Assembly (NCBI GenBank): GCA_000715605.1
Contig: KL568547.1
Coordinates: forward strand, 17,119-27,636
Reading direction: 5' to 3'
Origin: Streptomyces speibonae
Lineage (GTDB): Bacteria > Actinomycetota > Actinomycetes > Streptomycetales > Streptomycetaceae
DNA length: 10,518 nt
Every line of letters starts with the position of its first letter. Within the stretch, counting starts at the first letter, position 1. The translations under genes were made by a program, and so were the position numbers. Positions 1 to 6,056 of the stretch are shown in pieces. The notes under the pieces were generated by a model. It was not told the origin of the DNA, searched no databases, and saw only the letters and a list, made by a program, of their open reading frames with translations.

Positions 1-60
1 GGCGGAACCGGTCAGTTTCCGAGAAGCGGACCCGACCGGGCCGCCCCTACCGTCGGAGGC

Positions 61-684
61 ATGAACTCCATCGACTCCGTGACCCTGGAGGTGGCCGACC
101 CCGAGGCCGCCGCACGCTTCTACGCCGACGCCTTCGGACTGGACCCGTCGGGGTCGCGGATCCGGGTGCGCGGCTCGGAGGAGCCCACGAGCGGCTTCCG
201 CGGTTTCACCCTCTCGCTGGTGGTCGCCCAGCCGGGCGACGTCGACGCGCTCCACCGCGCCGCCCTCGACGCCGGCGCCACCTCCCTGAAGCCGGCCGAG
301 AAGTCGCTGTGGGGCTACGGCGGCGTGGTCCGGGCACCCGACGGCACCATCTGGCAGCTCGCCACCTCGTCGAAGAAGGACACCGGCCCGGTCACCCGGG
401 ACATCGACGAGATCGTCCTGCTGCTGGGCGTCGAGGACGTCAAGGCCGGCAAGCGGTTCTACGTCGAGCGGGGCCTCACCGTGGGCAAGAGCTTCGGCGG
501 CAAGTACGTCGAGTTCGCCACCGGCCCGGACACGGTCAAGCTGTCGCTGTACAAGCGCCGTGCCCTCGCGAAGGTGGCGGGTGTCCCCGCCGACGGCACC
601 GGATCGCACCGGATCGTCGTCCACAGCCCGCTCGGCTCCTTCACCGACCCCGACGGCTTCGTCTGGGAAGCCTCCGGTCAGTAG
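61..684 (+). CDS. VOC (glyoxalase/bleomycin-resistance fold) family protein, 207 aa
   Basis: The protein shows two consecutive VOC-like modules. The first begins SIDSVTLEVADPEAAARFY and closes with APDGTIWQLA (about residues 3-102). The second begins DIDEIVLLLGVEDVKAGKRFY and closes with TDPDGFVWEAS (about 115-206). About 200 residues with two modules is usual for this actinobacterial group. VOC proteins act on small molecules as isomerases, dioxygenases or antibiotic-binding proteins. The usual His/Glu metal ligands are not obvious here, so no reaction is proposed. The ATG is chosen because the N-terminus matches the family opening. The GGAGG just upstream sits only 1 nt from it, which is unusually close, so initiation may be close to leaderless. 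The 3' end overlaps the convergent sigma/CAP gene by 7 bp. The fold is fairly certain; the substrate is unknown. Confidence 0.85.
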   Translation: MNSIDSVTLEVADPEAAARFYADAFGLDPSGSRIRVRGSEEPTSGFRGFTLSLVVAQPGDVDALHRAALDAGATSLKPAEKSLWGYGGVVRAPDGTIWQLATSSKKDTGPVTRDIDEIVLLLGVEDVKAGKRFYVERGLTVGKSFGGKYVEFATGPDTVKLSLYKRRALAKVAGVPADGTGSHRIVVHSPLGSFTDPDGFVWEASGQ

Positions 685-2717
685 CCGAACACCTGGGTCC
701 AGGTCCAGTCGTCGGTCGTGACGCCGACGCCGAGGGACTTGAGCGAGCAATTGAGGATGTTGGCGCGGTGGCCCGGGGAGTTCATCCAGGCGTCCATGAC
801 GCTCTCGGCCGAGCTCTGGCCCTGGGCTATGTTCTCGGCGCCGGGGCTCGGGTGGCCCTGCGCCTTGGCGCGGTCCACGAAGCTGCTGCCGTTCTGGCCG
901 GTGTGCGAGAAGTAGTTGTTGGCGGACATGTCCTCGCTGTGCAGCTGGGCGGCCCTGGCCAGCCGGTCGTCGGCCTCGACGGGATCGCAGCCCGCCTTGG
1001 CCCGCTCCGTGTTGGTGAGGCTCAGGACCTGCGCGGCGGGGCCCCCGGCCGGGGGCGCGGCCGGCTTGTCCGGCGTCGACTGGGCCGGCGGCTTCGCGGG
1101 CGCGGACGTACGGGTGGGTGCGGACTTGGACTCGGACTTCTGCGCGGTGGGGGTGTTGGAGGCCTTCGGCTTGCGGGACGCGCTGGGCGACGATGAGGAC
1201 GAGGGGGACGAGGGGGACGAGGGGGAGGAGGACGAGGAAGGGGACGCGGAGGACGCCGCGGCGGACGGTTCGGACGTCGTGGCGCCGGGCTCCAGGGAGC
1301 GCGCGCCGCGCTCGGACGCCGCCTGGGGACGGTCCCGTTCGCCGTCGGGGGTCAGGATGGCTATCCCGGCTATCGTGCCGCCGGTGACCAGCAGCGCCGC
1401 CGCGACTGCCGCGACGGTCCGGCCGCGCCGCCTGCGCTCCCGGCTCCGCGCCCGGAGCTCCGTACGGTGGCCCACCACCGGGCCCGCTTCGTCACCGGCG
1501 GCGGATTCCGCGGTCCGGGCGTACGCGGACTCCGGCACGGCGTCGTCCCCGTACGCCGAGTCCCGGTCACCCGGGCCGCCGCCGGGGCCGGCCGGGCCGT
1601 CACCGCCCGGCCCGTGCGGCACGCCGCTACCGTCCGCCACGCCATGGTGTCCCGCCACACCGCCGGGCCCCACCTGCGCACCGCCGCTGTGCCCCGCCCA
1701 CCCCTCATCGGGGCCGGCCACCACATCGCCCTGTGCCGGCCACACATCCCCGTACGGAGCCGGCCCACCGCCGTGCCCGGCCCACGGGCCGTCGCCGGAG
1801 CCGACGCCATGTCCCGCGCCGCCCGGGTCCGTCCACGCCCCGGGCTCGCCCCACGCCCCGCCCGCCGGCGCCTCCCCCGGCCCGGCGACCGGTGCCACGT
1901 CCGCCGTCCCCGTGCCGAAGGCGGTGAGGAGGGCGGAGGCCGCGAGAAGGCTCGCGCCGACGGGGACCAGGCCCAGGCCGACCAGCAGGCCCTCCGCCGG
2001 GACCAGGCCCGACTCGAAGCCCGAGCAGACCGTGCAGTCCCGGGCGTGACGGGCGATGCGCTTGCGCCACAGGGCCGAGGGGACGGTGTCCCAGGAGGCG
2101 ACCACGTCGTCCAGGAGGACGCAGCGCGGCCGGGCGGCCAGGGCCCGTACCACCAGCCGGGCCGTCTCCAGCTGCGCCTTCATCCGCTGCACGCGCACCG
2201 CCGTGTGCTGCGGCGACAGCTCCAGCGCGGCGGCGACCTCCGCCCGCGTCAGCTCACCGGCCGCCTCCAGCCACCACAGGGACAGCAGCACCTGGTCGTC
2301 GGGGTCCAGCCAGCGGGTGGCCTCCGCGGCCTCGCGCCGCTGGCCCTCGAGGCCGAGCCGCACGATCGTCAGGTCGACGAAGTCCGCGCCCGGGTCGGCG
2401 ACGTCGTACGCGTCGTGCAGGGCCGCGCTCGCGGGGGCCGTACGGTGATCGCGCCAGTGGCGGCGGAGCTGGTTCATGGCGATGGCGACCAGCCAGGAGC
2501 GGAAGCCGTCGGGGTCCTCGAGGGAGCCGAGCGCGGCGAGGGCGCGGAGCATGGTCTCCTGCACCACGTCGTCGACGTCGGGGTGCCCGTTCAGGGCCCG
2601 GCCCACGATGTTGTAGACCAACGGAAGGTAGGCGGCGACGAGTTCGTCCTGGGCGTGCGTGTCGCCACGCTGTGCCGCCTCGACCGTCTCCCTGCCGGGT
2701 CCGCTGCTCGCTGCCAC
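678..2717 (-). CDS. ECF-type sigma-70 factor fused to a C-terminal CAP (SCP/YkwD-like) domain
   Basis: This is a single uninterrupted frame of 679 aa. Seen in order: sigma region 2 (about 24-93, with HPDVDDVVQETMLRAL and FRSWLVAIAMNQLRRHWRDH); sigma region 4 HTH (about 134-195, LTRAEVAAALELSPQHTAVRVQRMK); a zinc-finger-like H-x3-C-x2-C (His224, Cys228, Cys231); a hydrophobic stretch (about 243-267); a Gly/Pro-rich linker (270-415); RERRRRGR then a second hydrophobic helix (about 434-456); a Ser/Pro-rich linker (474-555); and a CAP domain (560-679) with LHSEDM, YFSHTGQ, AENIAQG and SPGHRANIL. The sigma part should direct RNA polymerase. The CAP part is probably outside the membrane and could sense or bind an envelope ligand; that is inference. 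The GTG at 2717 is preferred because AAGGAG lies 10 nt upstream. GTG 2726 and ATG 2768 are in-frame alternatives. The frame stays open to 3002, but that part belongs to an unrelated gene remnant. The gene converges on the VOC gene. Confidence 0.85.
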   Translation of the reverse strand: MAASSGPGRETVEAAQRGDTHAQDELVAAYLPLVYNIVGRALNGHPDVDDVVQETMLRALAALGSLEDPDGFRSWLVAIAMNQLRRHWRDHRTAPASAALHDAYDVADPGADFVDLTIVRLGLEGQRREAAEATRWLDPDDQVLLSLWWLEAAGELTRAEVAAALELSPQHTAVRVQRMKAQLETARLVVRALAARPRCVLLDDVVASWDTVPSALWRKRIARHARDCTVCSGFESGLVPAEGLLVGLGLVPVGASLLAASALLTAFGTGTADVAPVAGPGEAPAGGAWGEPGAWTDPGGAGHGVGSGDGPWAGHGGGPAPYGDVWPAQGDVVAGPDEGWAGHSGGAQVGPGGVAGHHGVADGSGVPHGPGGDGPAGPGGGPGDRDSAYGDDAVPESAYARTAESAAGDEAGPVVGHRTELRARSRERRRRGRTVAAVAAALLVTGGTIAGIAILTPDGERDRPQAASERGARSLEPGATTSEPSAAASSASPSSSSSPSSPSSPSSSSSPSASRKPKASNTPTAQKSESKSAPTRTSAPAKPPAQSTPDKPAAPPAGGPAAQVLSLTNTERAKAGCDPVEADDRLARAAQLHSEDMSANNYFSHTGQNGSSFVDRAKAQGHPSPGAENIAQGQSSAESVMDAWMNSPGHRANILNCSLKSLGVGVTTDDWTWTQVFGY
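1198..1224. repeat. 9-bp tandem repeat, three copies, in the Ser/Pro linker
   Basis: The unit gacgagggg occurs three times head to tail, followed by degenerate copies to about 1243. It lies inside the sigma/CAP gene and encodes part of its SSP-type linker. Because the unit is a whole number of codons, copy-number change would alter linker length without breaking the frame. Confidence 0.75.
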
Positions 2718-2830
2718 GCTCGTCACGCTCCTTCTCGGTCCTGGACCCTGCTGTCCCGGCCCTTTCATCACAGGAGAGCCGCAGCCGCGGTCCGGATAAC
2801 GCAAAACCGGGAAACGGATTCGCGCGGGCG

Positions 2831-3008
2831 TCATTCCAGCACGTGCCGCGGATACGCCTCCGGGTCGGCGGGACAGCGGCGCCAGTGGTCGACGAGATCC
2901 AAGGTTCTGCCAGGTCGTGCGGCGCATGCCGTGGTCGCCGGCCTCGACGATGTCGGCGCCGGGGAGCGCGGTCAGCAGGGGTGAGTGTGTGGCACACATC
3001 ACCTTGGC
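2831..3008 (-). pseudogene. Frameshifted 3' remnant of an AAA/ABC-type ATPase gene
   Basis: Reading leftward from about 3008, one frame gives AKVMCATHSPLLTALPGA, then GDHGMRRTTWQNL. It then has to shift by one base, after which another frame gives DLVDHWRR, DPEAYPRHVLE and a TGA stop at 2831-2833. Both pieces look like the C-terminus of small predicted ATPases of the AAA_21/ABC-like type. In these the ATHSP motif is the switch-region His and the chain ends in a WRRYL...YLRH-like tail. The junction is at about 2899-2904, where aaccttggat probably replaces aacctggat, an extra T. Nothing of the Walker A or B part lies upstream, because the PucR-type gene ends at 3034. This is therefore a truncated and frameshifted relic. 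It fills most of the 316-bp gap between the two genes and explains why the sigma frame seems to extend to 3002. Family recognition is from memory of motifs. Confidence 0.7.
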
Positions 3009-3033
3009 CCGGCACGGGTCGGGAGGTCCGGCT

Positions 3034-4986
3034 TCAGGGCCGGTCGTCGTCGTGCGGCAGGACGGGCGGTCCGGTGTGGTTCCGTACGGTGTGGCGGGTG
3101 CGGCGCAGGCGCAGGGCCAGCTGGACCTCGACGGCCTGGAGGGGCTCCTGCCAGCTGGGGCCGAGCAGTTCGGTGATCCGCTCCAGGCGGCGCGAGACGG
3201 TGTTCGGATGGACGTGCAGGCTCTCCGCGGCGCGGCTCGGGGACCCGCCGGAGGTGAAGTACTCCTCCAGGGTGCGGGTCAGTTCGGTGGCCTGCCGTTC
3301 GTCGTACTCGAGGACCGGGCCGATGGTGTTGGCGATGAACGCGGCGGTGTCGGGGGTGTCCGCGAGCAGCAGTCCGAGAAAGCCCAGTTCGCGCAGGGAG
3401 GCGGCGCCGCCCGTGGCGCCGAGCGCGGTCAGGGCGTGCAGGCAGCGCCGGGCCTCGGCGTAGGTGCGGTGGATGGCGCCCGGGTGGGCGACCGGGCCCG
3501 CGGAGCCGACGGTCACCGGGTGTCCGACGACCGCCTGCAGGGTGTGGGAGGCCTGCCGCGCGGCGGCGGAGGGGTCGGTGCCGGGCAGCACCAGGACGAG
3601 ACAGCCCTCCTCGGTGGTCTTCAGACCGGCGTGGCGGTGCACGTAGGAGGAGGCCCAGGCCATGGCCCTGCCCTCGGCGCCGCCTTCGGGCCGGGCCACG
3701 AGGACGACGTGCGGCTCGTCGAGGGCGACGCCCAGCCGGCGGGCGCGCAGGGCGAGTTGTTCGGGGGCGCGCGGGGAGTCGCCGAGCAGCTCGCGCAGCA
3801 GCTCGTCGCGTCCGGCGCCCTCGGCGGCCGCCGCGGAGGCCTGCATGCGCAGCAGTACGGCCGTGGACTGGGCGACCGCCTCCAGCAGCCGTACCCGGTC
3901 GGGCGCGGGCGTGGAGCCGGGCGCGAGGACGAGGGTGCCCAGGATCTCCTTGCCGGCCGTCGCCGGGCACAGCCACAGGCCGGAGGGTGAGCGGATCGGG
4001 ACGCGCTCGGCGTGCGCGTCCAGGGTGCGCTGGAACAGCTCCGACTCGTCGACCTCGGGGAAACCTTCCGTCACCGTGAGCGTGGAGCCGACGGCGTCGC
4101 GCACCATGAGCGGGGCGGCCAGTTCGGCGGCGGCGTGGGCGACGAGTTCCTCCAGTTCGCAGCCGTGCAGCACCATGTCGATGAGCCGGGAGTGGACCCG
4201 GTTCAGCCGCCGGGCCGCGGAGGAGGAGCCCAGGGCCCGGGAGGACTCCCGCTCCAGCTCGCTGATCTCGTCGTGGGCCTGGGTCAGCAGCCGGGCCTTC
4301 TTGATGGCCAGGGCGGCCAGGTCGCCCAGCGACGACATCAGGGTGATCTCGTCCGGGGTGAAGTGGCGCACCCCCCGGTCGGCGACGTACAGCGCGCCGA
4401 AGGCGGAGTGGCCCTCCTTCAGCGGCACCGCCATGAGGGCGTGCAGGCCCTCCTCGCGCACCACGTCGTCGATGGTCGGCTCGTGTTCGAAGCGTTCGTC
4501 GCCGAGGTAGTCGGGGGTCCAGAACGGCGCGGAGCGCAGCGCGGCCGCGTTGCCCACCCCGCCGATCGACGGCACCGCGAAGCCGACGGTGATGGCGCTG
4601 GCGTTCCCGTCGGCGGTGACCACGTAGGACCGGCCGTCGGCCCGGTCGGTGAGGCTGACCCACGCCATGTCGAAGCCCAGCAGGAGCCGGGCGCGCCGGG
4701 CGATGACCCGGAGCAGGGCGTCCACGTCGTAGGGCAGCGTGAGTTCGCGGGCGGTGTCCACGAGCGCCGACAGGGCCGCCTCGCGCTGCTGGCGGCGCGC
4801 GAACAGGCCGTGGATGTCCAGCGCGAGCCCGGTGGCGCGGTCGAGCACGGCCACCGCCTCGGTGGACGCCCCGGCGACGCGCGCCCGCTCGGAGAGTCCG
4901 TCGAATCTCGCCGGCGGTGCCTCCAGGGCCAGTAACTCCAGCAGCCTGAGCAACCCGTCGGCGACCAGATGGTCCGCGTCCGCCAC
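3034..4986 (-). CDS. GAF-domain PucR/CdaR-type transcriptional regulator
   Basis: The product is 650 aa. A helical N-terminus is followed by a GAF domain (about 70-235: LLGFDMAWVSL, then LMAVPLKEGHSAFGALYVADR). Next come a short coiled segment (235-258), a second sensory or linker region, a CdaR GGDEF-like region (about 410-520, ending HRTYAEARRCLHAL) and a C-terminal PucR-type HTH (about 565-630: LTRTLEEYFTSGGSPSRAAE, HVHPNTVSRRLERI). GAF domains of this family bind small ligands; the ligand here is unknown. The start is GTG, with a GGGGGTGA element upstream. A good promoter lies at 5048-5077. Codon 18 is TTA (4933-4935), suggesting bldA-dependent translation. The gene is divergent from the methyltransferase/transketolase-like operon, making that operon a likely target (inference). 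It is confidently a regulator of this class. Confidence 0.9.
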   Translation of the reverse strand: MADADHLVADGLLRLLELLALEAPPARFDGLSERARVAGASTEAVAVLDRATGLALDIHGLFARRQQREAALSALVDTARELTLPYDVDALLRVIARRARLLLGFDMAWVSLTDRADGRSYVVTADGNASAITVGFAVPSIGGVGNAAALRSAPFWTPDYLGDERFEHEPTIDDVVREEGLHALMAVPLKEGHSAFGALYVADRGVRHFTPDEITLMSSLGDLAALAIKKARLLTQAHDEISELERESSRALGSSSAARRLNRVHSRLIDMVLHGCELEELVAHAAAELAAPLMVRDAVGSTLTVTEGFPEVDESELFQRTLDAHAERVPIRSPSGLWLCPATAGKEILGTLVLAPGSTPAPDRVRLLEAVAQSTAVLLRMQASAAAAEGAGRDELLRELLGDSPRAPEQLALRARRLGVALDEPHVVLVARPEGGAEGRAMAWASSYVHRHAGLKTTEEGCLVLVLPGTDPSAAARQASHTLQAVVGHPVTVGSAGPVAHPGAIHRTYAEARRCLHALTALGATGGAASLRELGFLGLLLADTPDTAAFIANTIGPVLEYDERQATELTRTLEEYFTSGGSPSRAAESLHVHPNTVSRRLERITELLGPSWQEPLQAVEVQLALRLRRTRHTVRNHTGPPVLPHDDDRP

Positions 4987-5047
4987 CCTCTCTCACCCCC
5001 AAGCGCGCCCGGGAGAAGACGCGAGTGTCTACAAGCGGGCCCTGGTG

Positions 5048-5077
5048 AACCTAGATCGCCCACTCCGCCAGCGTCAA
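5048..5077 (-). promoter_or_regulatory. Probable vegetative promoter of the PucR-type regulator gene
   Basis: On the minus strand a TTGACG -35 box (5072-5077) and a TAGGTT -10 box (5048-5053) are separated by 18 bp. This fits the TTGAC/TAGRNT pattern of principal-sigma promoters in Streptomyces. Transcription would begin near 5041, leaving a leader of about 55 nt before the GTG at 4986. Confidence 0.6.
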
Positions 5078-5100
5078 CAATGGCCGGAACAGGGTCTTCC

Positions 5101-5131
5101 GACCTGCTCCGCCGCATGGTCGTAGCAGGTC
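5101..5131. promoter_or_regulatory. Perfect 8-bp inverted repeat, candidate operator
   Basis: GACCTGCT (5101-5108) and AGCAGGTC (5124-5131) are exact reverse complements separated by 15 bp. The pair lies 24 bp upstream of the -35 box of the regulator promoter and about 150 bp before the methyltransferase start. This position suits a regulator-binding site for either divergent gene. Binding is not shown by the sequence. Confidence 0.45.
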
Positions 5132-5168
5132 AACGGGCCGATGTGGTCCAGACACCATGCCGGAGCGC

Positions 5169-5190
5169 AAGGTGGTTGCCCGAACACCTT
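5169..5190. promoter_or_regulatory. Near-perfect palindrome, candidate operator
   Basis: AAGGTGGTT (5169-5177) and AACACCTT (5183-5190) pair over 8 bp around the 5-nt spacer GCCCG, with one bulged G. The site lies in the divergent promoter region, about 90 bp upstream of the methyltransferase start. It is unlike the 5101-5131 repeat, so a different protein or a different role is possible. Confidence 0.4.
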
Positions 5191-5224
5191 ACGTATCCGG
5201 CCCCCACCCCGACAGCATCGTGGC

Positions 5225-5251
5225 GCGGCGGCCGCTTCCGAAGGCCGCCGC
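5225..5251 (+). other. Perfect 9-bp hairpin in the methyltransferase leader
   Basis: GCGGCGGCC (5225-5233) and GGCCGCCGC (5243-5251) are exact reverse complements around a 9-nt loop. The hairpin ends 30 nt before the GTG start of the methyltransferase gene and leaves its ribosome site free. No T-run follows, so it is not a classical intrinsic terminator. It could stabilise or attenuate the leader RNA. Confidence 0.45.
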
Positions 5252-5281
5252 ACCGGGCAGGTCATCCGAGGGGGAACCGAC

Positions 5282-6046
5282 GTGTCGAACGACCACAGTG
5301 AAGTGTCACGGATCCTGGAGCGGGAGGTGCCGGCGGCCGGGGGGCCGGAGCCGCTGCGCAGTTTCGAGCGCTCGCTGGAGCGCAGCAGGCGCTCGCTGCA
5401 CCGCAGCGACCGGCCGAAGGAGTTCACCCTCGCGGGCCGCGAGTGGGCGCTGCTGGACGAGGTGTTCGCGCCCGTCTACTCGCCGTCGACGGAGGCGGCG
5501 ATGCGCTTCCTCGGCCTGGCCGGGGACGAGGAGGCGCCGCGCACCGGCTCGCTGCTGGAGATCGGCTGCGGGAGCGGGGTGGTGGCGGTGCTCGCGGCGC
5601 TGGCGGGCCACTCCCCCGTGGTCGCCGCGGACATCAACCCGCGCGCGGTGGAGAACACCACGATCAACGCCGACCGGCACGGGGCGCGGGTGCGCGCCGT
5701 GCACAGCGATCTGTTCTCGGCGCTGGTCGACGAGCGGTTCGACACGGTCTTCTGGAGCAGCAACTACGTGCGGGCGCCCGGGGACTACCTCTACCGCTCG
5801 CTGCACGAGTACGCCTATGTCGACCCCGGGTACCGCGCGCACCGGCGGTATCTGTGCCAGGCCCCGGAGCACCTGACCCCGGGCGGGACCGCCCTGCTGC
5901 ACTTCAGCAGCCGGGGCGACCTGGACGCGCTGCACCGGATCGCCGGGGAGTGCGGGCGCGCACTGCGCACGGTGCGCTCGACGACCGTGCTGGAGGGCGA
6001 GTACGGGGACGACCTCGTCGAGCACCTGCTGCTGGAGATCCGCTGA
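5282..6046 (+). CDS. Class I SAM-dependent methyltransferase, PrmC/HemK-like core without NPPY
   Basis: The product is 254 aa. The SAM-binding core is clear: motif I LLEIGCGSG (91-99), acidic residue of motif II in VVAADINP (113-120, Asp117) and motif III HSDLF (141-145). The order and spacing resemble PrmC/HemK and related N-methyltransferases. At the position of their NPPY substrate motif this protein has WSSNY (158-162). It is therefore unlikely to methylate a Gln/Asn amide or adenine nitrogen in the usual way; a small-molecule target is more likely (inference). The N-terminus (25-60) is a charged helical region. GTG 5282 was chosen because GAGGGG lies 8 nt upstream and the frame before it looks non-coding. 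The next gene begins 10 bp after its stop, so the two form an operon. No TTA codon was found in it. Confidence 0.85.
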   Translation: MSNDHSEVSRILEREVPAAGGPEPLRSFERSLERSRRSLHRSDRPKEFTLAGREWALLDEVFAPVYSPSTEAAMRFLGLAGDEEAPRTGSLLEIGCGSGVVAVLAALAGHSPVVAADINPRAVENTTINADRHGARVRAVHSDLFSALVDERFDTVFWSSNYVRAPGDYLYRSLHEYAYVDPGYRAHRRYLCQAPEHLTPGGTALLHFSSRGDLDALHRIAGECGRALRTVRSTTVLEGEYGDDLVEHLLLEIR

Positions 6047-6056
6047 GGAGGGGGCG

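Noticed and set aside
3..21. Imperfect inverted repeat CGGAAC / GTTTCCG before the VOC gene
   Set aside because: Short, with one unpaired base, and at the window edge; too weak to call an operator.
1198..1243. Tandem repeats considered as a CRISPR-like or mobile-element repeat
   Set aside because: Units are 9 bp, without spacers, and lie in frame in a Ser/Pro linker.
916..2049. Long open frames on the plus strand opposite the sigma/CAP gene (also 1467-2984)
   Set aside because: They are antisense products of high GC codon bias, with Pro/Arg/Ala-rich or repetitive translations and no domain, while the minus strand shows clear conserved domains.
2796..2823. Possible ECF-type promoter before the sigma gene (GCGAAT, 17 bp, GTTAT on the minus strand)
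   Set aside because: It is reminiscent of GGAAT/GTT promoters and would suit autoregulation, but the match is partial and such short patterns occur by chance; not listed as a feature.
2718..3002. In-frame N-terminal extension of the sigma factor up to a GTG at 3002
   Set aside because: The added residues look like the end of an ATPase, not of a sigma factor, and no good ribosome site precedes 3002. The region is better explained as a pseudogene.
2999..5002. A 667-aa open frame overlapping the PucR-type gene on the same strand
   Set aside because: It is an Arg/Pro/Gly-rich translation without motifs; the GAF and HTH domains are in the other frame.
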